A DNA stretch of 36,329 nt from Acidimicrobiia bacterium (GTDB taxonomy: Bacteria > Actinomycetota > Acidimicrobiia > IMCC26256 > JAENVU01). Location of the stretch: positions 1-36,329 of the forward strand of contig JANYJV010000046.1 in the NCBI GenBank assembly GCA_025361725.1. Reading direction: 5' to 3'. Below the pieces are notes generated by a model. It was given only the letters and a program-made list of their open reading frames with translations. It did not search any database and had not been told where the DNA came from. Below, piece by piece: positions 23,496 to 30,475 of the stretch (positions are counted from its first letter, which is position 1; each line of letters starts with the position of its first letter). The position numbers and the translations under genes were made by a program.

Positions 23496-24575
23496 TTAGC
23501 TGCGCACTCCGCTCTCCAGCGGCTCTGACGCTGCGCGCGCATCGGCCAGGCGCGCGAACACAATGCGACCCGCACTGGTCGGCACCACGGATGACACGGT
23601 GAATGGCATACGCCCAGCGTCCACCAAGTCGACGCCGCCGTTGACCACCACCATCGAGCCGTCTTCCAAGAACCCGACGCCTTGTCCCTCGTGACGACCA
23701 CCTTTGGTCAAGGCCACCTGAATCGTCTCGCCGGCGAGCACCGCCGGCGCCAGGTCAGCGGCCAGGCGGCGCGGAATGACCGTCGGAACACCCTGCACCT
23801 CAGCCACCCGCGCCAGGTTCACGTCGTTGGTCAGGAGTCGCAGCTTGGATCGTCGAGCCAGCATCACCAGCTTGGCGTCCACCTCCGCAACCTCCGGCAC
23901 TTGGTCGTCCAGCACGTACACGCGGTTGTGCGCCTCCCGTTTCAACACTTCGAGAGTTTCGAGTCCGCGCAACGCTCGACGGCCGCGCTCGTCACCGGCG
24001 TCGGCCATGCCCTGGAGTTCATCGAGTACGAAGCGCGGCACCATCAGATCGTCGCGGAACAACCCGGACCGGCACAGCGGGAGCAGTTGGGTGTCCATCA
24101 CCGCGGACGAATCGACGAGGAATCCGTTCGTGGCGTCGTACGCCTGCGCGTGGACCATCGGCCGGGTCGAGAGGCCGGCGGCTGCGAAGAGATCTTCGGC
24201 ACGATGGGCCGCGATGCGATAGCCGAGGGACATGCAGACCCACAGCGAGATCGCCGCAGTCGGGAGCCCAACCTCCGGCTTGACGAAGACAACGAGCGGC
24301 ACGGCCGCGGCGAGACCCAACATGCCCCCGACCGTCGCGCCGAGGACGCCACAAAGGAGCTGGGGAATCGGTATGCGATCGGCCGAGCGTTCGGCGACTT
24401 CGACCGCGCGGTCCAGGAGGCGCCCGAGCAGACCGCCGATCAAGTACCCCGCGAGGCAACCGACCATCCCGAAGGATCCGGCGACCGTTTGGGACGCGCT
24501 GAAGTCACGTCCCAACATGAAGCCAACCGCAGTCGCGAGGACAACGGTGAACAAGCGCACGATCTCGACGAACAC
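23496..24575 (-). CDS. PIN-TRAM domain membrane protein (YacL-like)
   Basis: A 359-residue protein with four hydrophobic segments in the first 130 residues (for example VRLFTVVLATAVGFMLG and MVGCLAGYLIGGLLG). A PIN ribonuclease-like domain follows, with catalytic acids in VDSSAVMD, VLDELQGMAD, DAKLVMLA and LTNDVNLAR. A C-terminal TRAM domain (GGRHEGQGVGFLEDGSMVVVNG) probably binds RNA. The start is set at GTG 24575 because GGAGGA lies six bases upstream; an earlier GTG at 24626 lacks one. YacL-type proteins are conserved next to disA/ispD, but their target is unknown. Confidence 0.9.
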   Translation of the reverse strand: MFVEIVRLFTVVLATAVGFMLGRDFSASQTVAGSFGMVGCLAGYLIGGLLGRLLDRAVEVAERSADRIPIPQLLCGVLGATVGGMLGLAAAVPLVVFVKPEVGLPTAAISLWVCMSLGYRIAAHRAEDLFAAAGLSTRPMVHAQAYDATNGFLVDSSAVMDTQLLPLCRSGLFRDDLMVPRFVLDELQGMADAGDERGRRALRGLETLEVLKREAHNRVYVLDDQVPEVAEVDAKLVMLARRSKLRLLTNDVNLARVAEVQGVPTVIPRRLAADLAPAVLAGETIQVALTKGGRHEGQGVGFLEDGSMVVVNGGVDLVDAGRMPFTVSSVVPTSAGRIVFARLADARAASEPLESGVRS

Positions 24576-24654
24576 GGCGATCCTCCGACCCTTGGATCGG
24601 CGGCCCTGCAGTGCACCTTGACCCACTTGGTCGGATCGACCCAGTGGAGCGGAG

Positions 24655-25350
24655 CTATTTCGCCTTCGTCGCCTTCGCTGCCTTCTTGACCGGCGCCTTC
24701 GCGGCTTTCGTCGCCTTCACCGGCTCCGCCTTGGCGGCCTTCGCAGCCGGTTTCGCAGCCGGTTTCGCAGCCGCCTTGCGTGGTTTCGGCGGCGTGTACG
24801 GCGGCGGCGGCTTCGTCAAGGCACCGTCGTCGTCGAAGTCGATGGAGCTGCGCCGACCGACGTTGGGTTCCTTACCGAGGACCTCATCGAGTTTGTCTTC
24901 CGCGGTTTCCTCATCGACGTTCAACGCGAACGTCAACTCCGACACCAAGATCTGGCGAGCCCGAGCCAACATGCGCTTCTCACCCGCGGAAAGACCCTTG
25001 TCTTTTTCCCGGATGGTGAGGTTCCGCACGACTTCGGCGACTTGGTAGATGTCGCCGCTCTTCAGCTTCTCGACGTGGTTCTTGAACCGCCGAGACCAGT
25101 TCGTCGGCATGCGCGCCTCGCGCTTGCGCAACACCGCGAAAACCTCTTCGACTTCCTCGTCATTGATGACGTCTCGAAGTCCGATCTCGTCCGCACCTTC
25201 GGCCGGGACCATCAACGTGAGGTCGCCATAGGCCAACCGCAGGATCAGGTAGTCCTGCTTCTTGCCGAAGGCTTCCCGCCGTTCCCGCTTCTCGATCGTC
25301 GCCGCACCGTGGTGGGGGTAGACGACTTTGTCACCGACTTTGAACGGCAT
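24655..25350 (-). CDS. carD: CarD/CdnL-family RNA polymerase-binding regulator with basic tail
   Basis: A 231-residue protein. Residues 1-60 form the Tudor-like RNA polymerase beta-subunit-binding domain (MPFKVGDKVVYPHHGAATIEKRE). The helical DNA-binding domain follows, with the conserved Trp in RMPTNWSRRFKNHVEKLKSGDIYQVAEVVRNL. CarD stabilises open promoter complexes, especially at rRNA promoters. The ATG at 25350 has GAGGAG 11 bases upstream. Unlike the roughly 160-residue mycobacterial protein, this one has a tail of about 60 residues rich in Lys, Ala and Pro, with KPAAKPAAKAAK-type repeats like histone H1 tails. It is divergent from the Crp-like gene. Confidence 0.95.
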   Translation of the reverse strand: MPFKVGDKVVYPHHGAATIEKRERREAFGKKQDYLILRLAYGDLTLMVPAEGADEIGLRDVINDEEVEEVFAVLRKREARMPTNWSRRFKNHVEKLKSGDIYQVAEVVRNLTIREKDKGLSAGEKRMLARARQILVSELTFALNVDEETAEDKLDEVLGKEPNVGRRSSIDFDDDGALTKPPPPYTPPKPRKAAAKPAAKPAAKAAKAEPVKATKAAKAPVKKAAKATKAK

Positions 25351-25431
25351 GGGGGGAAGAGCTCCTCGACCGGGGCACACGCAGAAGCACGTCATGCTAC
25401 CGGAGTCGGCACCGACGCCAGGATCCGTGGT

Positions 25432-25437
25432 TAGTGT
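25432..25437 (+). promoter_or_regulatory. Putative -10 box of a leaderless crp-like transcript
   Basis: TAGTGT six bases before the GTG start at 25444; no ribosome site is visible. Confidence 0.4.
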
Positions 25438-25443
25438 GAGCGC

Positions 25444-26109
25444 GTGTCCGACCGCCGTTTGCTCAACTCAACCGAGCTCTTCGCGTCGCTCCCGGAGGCC
25501 ATGGTCGAGCATCTGCGCACGCAGGCGCGTGACCGAACTCTCGCCAAAGGTGAGCTGCTCTTCTCCCAGGGTGACGAGTCATCGGACCTCTACGTGGTCA
25601 CGGACGGCCGGATCGCGATCTCGACTCGCTCCACCGACGGTCGCGAGTCCATGGTGGCTGTCCTCGAGAACGGCGGACTCTTCGGTGAGATGGGACTCTT
25701 CGACGGTGGCCCACGGTCCGCCGAGGCTCGCGCCCTCATCGACACGACCCTGCTCGAAATCGCATTCGACGATGTTCGCGCCGCCATCGAGGTACGGCCC
25801 GAGGTCCTCTGGGCGATCGTACGACTGCTCGCCCAACGCATCCGGGCGACCGATGAAGCCTTAGCCGACGCCGTGTTCCTCGACGTCCCGGCGCGCACGG
25901 CGAAGCGGCTCCTCGAACTCGCCGAAGACGCAGCTGAGTTTCAGCTGCCGATGACCCAAGAAGATCTCGCGGGGCTCGTGGGAGCATCCCGCGAACGGGT
26001 CAACAAAGCCATTGCGATGTTCGTGCGCCTCGGATGGATCCAATCGACGGGCCGCAGCCGCTACCGCATCCTCGACCGCGAGCAGTTAGAACTCCGCGCC
26101 AACCCGTAA
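25444..26109 (+). CDS. Crp/Fnr-family transcriptional regulator
   Basis: A 221-residue regulator. The N-terminal cyclic-nucleotide-binding-like domain runs from LLNSTELFASLP through KGELLFSQGDESSDLYVV to LFGEMGLFDGGPRSAEARA. That last motif keeps the Glu and Arg that bind the cAMP ribose-phosphate, so nucleotide binding is plausible. A dimerisation helix and a winged helix (MTQEDLAGLVGASRERVNKAIAMFVRLGWI) follow. No Cys cluster of Fnr type is seen. It starts with GTG and is divergent from carD. A tandem repeat follows the stop. It may be a GlxR-like or other Crp paralogue; its targets are unknown. Confidence 0.92.
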   Translation: MSDRRLLNSTELFASLPEAMVEHLRTQARDRTLAKGELLFSQGDESSDLYVVTDGRIAISTRSTDGRESMVAVLENGGLFGEMGLFDGGPRSAEARALIDTTLLEIAFDDVRAAIEVRPEVLWAIVRLLAQRIRATDEALADAVFLDVPARTAKRLLELAEDAAEFQLPMTQEDLAGLVGASRERVNKAIAMFVRLGWIQSTGRSRYRILDREQLELRANP

Positions 26110-26110
26110 T

Positions 26111-26293
26111 TTCCGCTCTTGCGACTACGTCGCAGGCCGTTCGGGCCCCGGTTCGGGTCGCGGACTATTGAACCCGCGTGCCCGCATCCCTCACCTTCGG
26201 ATTCCACTCTTGCGACTACGTTGCAGGCCGCTCGGGCCCCGGTTCGGGAGCGCGGACTGTTGAACCCGCGTGCCCCGCGTCCCTCACCTTCGG
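26111..26293. repeat. 91-bp tandem duplication carrying REP-like copies 3 and 4
   Basis: Unit 1 (26111-26201) and unit 2 (26202-26293) are nearly identical over their full length. Each begins with the REP-like element (26111-26157 and 26202-26248) and ends TCCCTCACCTTCGG. Together they fill the convergent gap between the Crp-like gene and the hydrolase gene. The GCGAC-TAC-GTCGC and GGCC-GGCC stems might serve as a two-way terminator; this is inference. Confidence 0.9.
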
Positions 26294-26298
26294 TTCGG

Positions 26299-27039
26299 TC
26301 AATCCAGGCCGAGGAAAGCGAGGGTGCGAGTCCACGCGTCGGCGGCGTCGGCCGCTCGGTGCGCGGGACGATCCGGGTCGTGGATGAAGCCGTGTTCGGC
26401 GTCCTCGTAGACCACCACTTCGCAATCGGCCCGCTCACTCCATGCCCCGCGCAGCGCGTCGATGTCAGCCGCCGGCGTATAGGGATCGGCTGAACCGAAG
26501 ATGGCCAGTGTCGGGCACATCGTTGCAGCACGCTCGAGCGGCTCTGCAAGTTCGGCGTGGCGCCACCCCTCGGGCACCGTGATCATCCCGTAGAACGAAA
26601 CCGCGCGATCGAAACGGTCTGTGGTCGCAGCCTTGAGCGCGTACATGCCGCCCATGCAGAAGCCGAGCACGGCGACATCGCTGACGTCGTCATTGACCAC
26701 GACGTAGTCGGCGGCCCGTTCGAGGTCACCGAGCTGTTGGGCGTCATCGAGTCTGGCGACGTAGGCCATTCGCCGGTCGAGGTCGCTCAGATCGACACCC
26801 GAAGACTGCGCCCGGGCAAACGGTTCCGGACAGATCACCGCAGCGCCGTGCGTAGCCAGCCGCCGACACAGATCATCGAACAGCGGCCGATTCCCACCGA
26901 TGTCAGGGTGCACGACGAGTCCGCGCCGCGGCATCCCGTCGGGCCGGGCGTGAAATGCCGGTACGAGGTCACCGTCTTCACCGCGAATAACGATGGATTC
27001 CGTCTCGACGTCGTGTCGACCTTCGGTCACTGGAGCCAT
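26299..27039 (-). CDS. Dienelactone hydrolase-family alpha/beta hydrolase
   Basis: A 246-residue alpha/beta hydrolase. The catalytic triad is visible: Cys in LGFCMGGMYAL, Asp in IFGSADPYTP and His in EDAEHGFIHD. HPDIGGNRPLFDDLCRRLATHGAAV resembles the oxyanion-loop region of dienelactone hydrolases. The substrate is unknown; many members are not aromatic-degradation enzymes. The ATG at 27039 has no strong ribosome site; a longer in-frame extension upstream lacks similarity. It ends five bases from a tandem repeat. It appears to be an accessory gene placed between disA and carD. Confidence 0.88.
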   Translation of the reverse strand: MAPVTEGRHDVETESIVIRGEDGDLVPAFHARPDGMPRRGLVVHPDIGGNRPLFDDLCRRLATHGAAVICPEPFARAQSSGVDLSDLDRRMAYVARLDDAQQLGDLERAADYVVVNDDVSDVAVLGFCMGGMYALKAATTDRFDRAVSFYGMITVPEGWRHAELAEPLERAATMCPTLAIFGSADPYTPAADIDALRGAWSERADCEVVVYEDAEHGFIHDPDRPAHRAADAADAWTRTLAFLGLD

Positions 27040-27118
27040 CGGCGCACCGTAGCGCCACCGACACCGCGGTCTCGGTGAGTGCACGGCTCCATGGTCCCGA
27101 GCCAGGTAGGACGAACGG

Positions 27119-28192
27119 TCAGACGTACCGCTCGAGGATCGAGGATTCGGCCAGGCGCGCCAGACCGTCCTTGATCGAACGGGCCCGAGCTTCGCCGACA
27201 CCCTCGACTTCGACGAGATCCGGAACACTCGCCCTCAGGACCTTGTGCAACAACCCGAACCGATCGACCACATTGTCCGCAACGATCTCGGGCAAGCGGG
27301 GAATGCGGTGCAGGAGACGGTATCCACGCGCCTGGACTGCGGTGTCGAGGCCGGTGTCGCGCGGGAGTCCGAGGACCTCGGCTACCTCGCGCACGTCCAG
27401 CAAGGTCTCGGTGTCGAGCTGGGCGAGAACTCCGAGCACCAGGTGCACATCGGCGCCATCGGACTCGACGAAGTAGTCCTTCGCGAACAGCCGGCGATCG
27501 TCCTCGACACCGCCCATCAACTCTTCGAGTTGGAGCAAAATCAGACGGCCTTCGGCGCCGAGTTCAATGACGTATTCCTCGATCTCCTCGGCGATGCGCC
27601 GCACCATCTCGGCGCGTTGGAGCGCAGTGGCGACATCGCGCACGGTGACGAGGTCTTCGATCTCGAGGGCGGAAAGCGCACCGCTCACGGAATCCAGGCG
27701 CGCCTTGTAGCGCTCGAGGATTTGGAGGGCTTGGTCGGCCCGGGTGAGTACCCGCCCGACCGGTTCCAGGGTGCGCTTCTGGCCACGACGATGCACCGCG
27801 ACGAGCGAAAGTTCCTCCGAGATCGAGATGACCGGCGCTTCGATCTGCTTGGCGACCCGTTCGGCAGTTCGGTGACGAGTTCCGGTCTCGCTGGTCTGGA
27901 TGTTGGGGTCCGGCACGAGATGCACGTTGGCTCGCGCGATGCGCGTGCAGTCCGACGACAGGATCATCGCCCCGTCCATCTTGGCCAGCTCCGAGAGTCG
28001 TTGTGGGGTGAACTCAGCATCGAGCAAGAAGCCACCCGAGCACAGCGAGAGCACTTCCGGCCCGTCGCCGACGACAATGAGGGCGCCCATCTTCGCTTGC
28101 AGAATTCGGTCGAGCCCCTCCCGCAGTGGCCGACCGGGCGCGACGAGCCGCAATGCGGAAAGCATTGCTTCCGAGCGAGACGCTGAGGGCAC
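27119..28192 (-). CDS. disA: DisA diadenylate cyclase (DNA integrity scanning protein)
   Basis: A 357-residue protein that makes cyclic di-AMP from two ATP and scans DNA for branched lesions. The catalytic DGA (residues 73-75, KMDGAMILSS) and RHR (106-108, TGTRHRTAER) motifs are intact. A helical spine follows, and a C-terminal helix-hairpin-helix DNA-binding region (VPDLVEVEGVGEARARSIKDGLARLAE). The GTG at 28192 is chosen: AAGGA is seven bases upstream and the length then matches mycobacterial DisA (about 358). radA lies upstream in the same direction, as in many Gram-positives; RadA is known to restrain DisA in some species. Confidence 0.97.
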   Translation of the reverse strand: MPSASRSEAMLSALRLVAPGRPLREGLDRILQAKMGALIVVGDGPEVLSLCSGGFLLDAEFTPQRLSELAKMDGAMILSSDCTRIARANVHLVPDPNIQTSETGTRHRTAERVAKQIEAPVISISEELSLVAVHRRGQKRTLEPVGRVLTRADQALQILERYKARLDSVSGALSALEIEDLVTVRDVATALQRAEMVRRIAEEIEEYVIELGAEGRLILLQLEELMGGVEDDRRLFAKDYFVESDGADVHLVLGVLAQLDTETLLDVREVAEVLGLPRDTGLDTAVQARGYRLLHRIPRLPEIVADNVVDRFGLLHKVLRASVPDLVEVEGVGEARARSIKDGLARLAESSILERYV

Positions 28193-28404
28193 GTGGTGAT
28201 CCTTTGGTTCTGAGAGTGCACGCCGGGGTTCGGTCCCGGCCCGCCCAGGTTTCCGAGGAATCGGTCCGCAGGATACCAGCGGGCGCGCGCGCAACGACAG
28301 GGCTGGAGCCTCGGTATCGGCCGCCCGAACCGCAGACTGGAGCTGCGAATGCGGCAGGGCGAACCGCCGGATCGGACCGTACAAATCCGACGAACGGACC
28401 AACG
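28193..28404. other. disA-radA intergenic stretch
   Basis: 212 bases between the two minus-strand genes. Apart from the disA ribosome site I see no gene, terminator with U-run or convincing promoter. Confidence 0.5.
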
Positions 28405-29760
28405 TCATCCGAGGCGCAGCGCGTCGAGAACCGTGCCGATGTGTTCCGCCCGCTGGAGCCTGATGCCGTCGACGTGCGGTGTGGACGCCGGCACGATCGC
28501 GGTACGAAATCCGAGGCGTGCTGCTTCTTCGAGGCGACGGACGGTCTGGGCCGCCTGACGGAGTTCGCCACCGAGTCCGAGCTCGCCGATCGCCACCAGA
28601 CCTTCGGGGAGCGACTCTCCCGTGAGCGCGCTCGTGACTGCAAGCGCGATCGCAACGTCGGCACCGGGATCGTGCACCTTCAGACCGCCCGCGACACTTG
28701 CGTAGACATCGGATCCTCCGAGCGGCCGTCCCGCTCGCGATTGGAGCACGGCGAGGATCAAGTCCAGACGTGCACTGTCCAGGCCGCGGGCCGATCGGCG
28801 GGCCGCCGGCGCCGACGTGGACGCCACCAGCGCCTGCACCTCGACCAGCAAGGGTCGAACTCCCTCCATCGTCGCGGTGACGACCGACCCCGGGAGGCCC
28901 GGCCGACGGTCCGCAAGAAACAACGACGACGGGTCTTCGACCTCGCTCATCCCGGTTTCGTGCATCTCGAACACACCGAGTTCGTTGGTGGTCCCGAACC
29001 GATGTTTCAGGGCGTGCAACATGCGCAACGAATGGTGCCGATCGCCCTCGAACGCAAGCACGGTGTCCACCACGTGCTCGAGTGCGCGAGGGCCGGCGAG
29101 CGACCCGTCCTTGGTCACGTGACCCACGAGCACCGTGGCCATCGACCGTTCTTTCGCCGCCCGCACGAGGCGATGCGCGCACTCCCGCACCTGCCCGACC
29201 GAGCCGGGCGCGCCACCGACTTCCGGATCGAACATGGTCTGGATCGAGTCGATCGCCACGACATCGGGACGCGTCTCGATGATGCGATCGAGCACGGCCG
29301 GCAAAGACGTCTCGGTGACTATCAACAGATTCCGGTCCAACGTCTGCAAGCGCTCGGCGCGCAACCGCACCTGTTCCTTGGACTCCTCACCACACACCAG
29401 TAGACAGCTGGCACCGGCGGCCGCCATCCGACCGAGTGCCTGGAGCAACAGCGTGCTCTTGCCGATACCGGGCTCCCCGCCGAGCAGCGTGGCCGACCCC
29501 TGGACGAGTCCCCCGCCCAGGACGCGGTCGAGTTCAGGTACACCCGTCGAGCGGCCGACAGCGGTGATCGGATCGACGTCCACCAGCGGCATCACGACCG
29601 CGCTTTGTCCCGACTCGGAACCGGCAACCGACCTCGGTCGCTCCTCGACCAAACTGGACCACGCCCCGCAGTCCTGGCACCGCCCCAGCCACTTCGGCGC
29701 CTGCGCACCGCATTCGGTGCAGCTGTAGACCGTCTTTGTACGAACGCTTGTTCGACTCAT
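28405..29760 (-). CDS. radA: DNA repair protein RadA (Sms)
   Basis: A 451-residue ATPase promoting recombination branch migration. The N-terminal zinc finger has C14, C17, C28 and C31. Walker A is GEPGIGKST (95-103) in the RecA-like core, Walker B VVAIDSIQT, and a C-terminal Lon-protease-like domain starts near 285 (SARLDLILAVLQ, GGSDVYASVAGGLKV). The RadA-specific KNRFG motif reads KHRFG at residues 252-256. The ATG at 29760 has no ribosome site, but TAGGGT ends six bases upstream, so a leaderless start is likely. A LexA-box-like sequence covers codons 2-7. Confidence 0.97.
   Translation of the reverse strand: MSRTSVRTKTVYSCTECGAQAPKWLGRCQDCGAWSSLVEERPRSVAGSESGQSAVVMPLVDVDPITAVGRSTGVPELDRVLGGGLVQGSATLLGGEPGIGKSTLLLQALGRMAAAGASCLLVCGEESKEQVRLRAERLQTLDRNLLIVTETSLPAVLDRIIETRPDVVAIDSIQTMFDPEVGGAPGSVGQVRECAHRLVRAAKERSMATVLVGHVTKDGSLAGPRALEHVVDTVLAFEGDRHHSLRMLHALKHRFGTTNELGVFEMHETGMSEVEDPSSLFLADRRPGLPGSVVTATMEGVRPLLVEVQALVASTSAPAARRSARGLDSARLDLILAVLQSRAGRPLGGSDVYASVAGGLKVHDPGADVAIALAVTSALTGESLPEGLVAIGELGLGGELRQAAQTVRRLEEAARLGFRTAIVPASTPHVDGIRLQRAEHIGTVLDALRLG
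29740..29755. promoter_or_regulatory. SOS/LexA-box-like site inside the radA 5' end
   Basis: On the minus strand TCGAACAAGCGTTCGT matches the actinobacterial SOS box TCGAAC-N4-GTTCGA with one mismatch. It lies over radA codons 2-7, about 12 bases downstream of the likely -10 box, a position where LexA could block RNA polymerase. Confidence 0.6.
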
Positions 29761-29778
29761 CCGGATACCCTATCCGGA
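29760..29778 (-). promoter_or_regulatory. radA promoter core within a perfect palindrome
   Basis: TCCGGATA-CCC-TATCCGGA, a perfect 8-bp inverted repeat. Read on the minus strand it contains TAGGGT (29772-29767), a fair -10 box six bases before the radA ATG, whose A is the last base of the palindrome. Confidence 0.55.
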
Positions 29779-29838
29779 GGGTGCGACCACCGGATCGATG
29801 CCGCCGGCCCGATATACCGAGCACCGCGAGACGGTCGA

Positions 29839-29844
29839 TAGGGT
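29839..29844 (+). promoter_or_regulatory. Putative -10 box of leaderless HAD hydrolase transcript
   Basis: TAGGGT exactly seven bases before the ATG at 29852, the same hexamer as before radA; no ribosome site is seen. Confidence 0.45.
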
Positions 29845-29851
29845 CCGATCG

Positions 29852-30463
29852 ATGACTCCGCTGGTTGTCGGCTTCGATCTCGACATGACCCTGATCGATT
29901 CACGCCCTGGTGTGATCGCGAGTTTCGACGCGCTGAATCGAGCGCTCGGCACCACCATCGACGGCGAAGCCATCGCGGCGCATCTCGGCCCGACGCTCGA
30001 ATCTGAGATGGCGGCGTACTTTCCGGCCGACGAGATCGACGCAGTGTGTGACCGGTACCGCGAGATCTACGCAGAGCTGGGACCATCCGGATCCTCGTTG
30101 CTCCCCGGGGCGGCCGCAGCCGTCGCTTCGGTGCGCGAGCACAGTGGCATGACGCTCGTGATCACCGCCAAGTTCGAGCCCAACGCGCACCTGTGCCTCG
30201 CGCACGTGGGCATCGAGGTCGACCACGTCATCGGTTGGCGTCATGGTCCGCAAAAGGGCGAGACGTTGCTGGAACATGCGGCACATGTCTACGTCGGTGA
30301 CACACTCCCCGACATCGAGGCCGCGCACCTTGCGGGCGCGCACGCCATCGGCGTCGCCACCGGTCCGGTTTCCGCCGACGATCTGCGCACCGCCGGTGCG
30401 AACACGGTGATGGACACGCTCGACGAGTTCCCGGCGTGGTTGAGCACGTTCACTGCGAGCTGA
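29852..30463 (+). CDS. HAD-superfamily hydrolase (phosphoglycolate phosphatase-like)
   Basis: A 203-residue HAD phosphatase. Motif I is FDLDMTLIDS (D-x-D-x-T) near residue 8, motif II VITAKFE with Thr, motif III the Lys in GPQKGETLLEH, motif IV VGDTLPDIEAAHLAGAHAIGV. A helical cap domain fits between residues 17 and 85. Substrate is not predictable. The ATG at 29852 follows a TAGGGT box by seven bases, so the mRNA may be leaderless. It is divergent from radA and convergent with the acyl-CoA dehydrogenase-like gene (12 bases between stops). Confidence 0.88.
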   Translation: MTPLVVGFDLDMTLIDSRPGVIASFDALNRALGTTIDGEAIAAHLGPTLESEMAAYFPADEIDAVCDRYREIYAELGPSGSSLLPGAAAAVASVREHSGMTLVITAKFEPNAHLCLAHVGIEVDHVIGWRHGPQKGETLLEHAAHVYVGDTLPDIEAAHLAGAHAIGVATGPVSADDLRTAGANTVMDTLDEFPAWLSTFTAS

Positions 30464-30475
30464 CGCGGCGACCAC

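Noticed and set aside
24576..24626. Longer N-terminus for the PIN-TRAM protein from GTG at 24626
   Set aside because: It lacks a ribosome site and adds a basic stretch; the internal GTG at 24575 has GGAGGA at ideal distance.
27119..29182. A much longer disA reading frame starting near 29182
   Set aside because: The extension runs through radA in another frame. The GTG at 28192 has a proper ribosome site and gives the normal DisA length.
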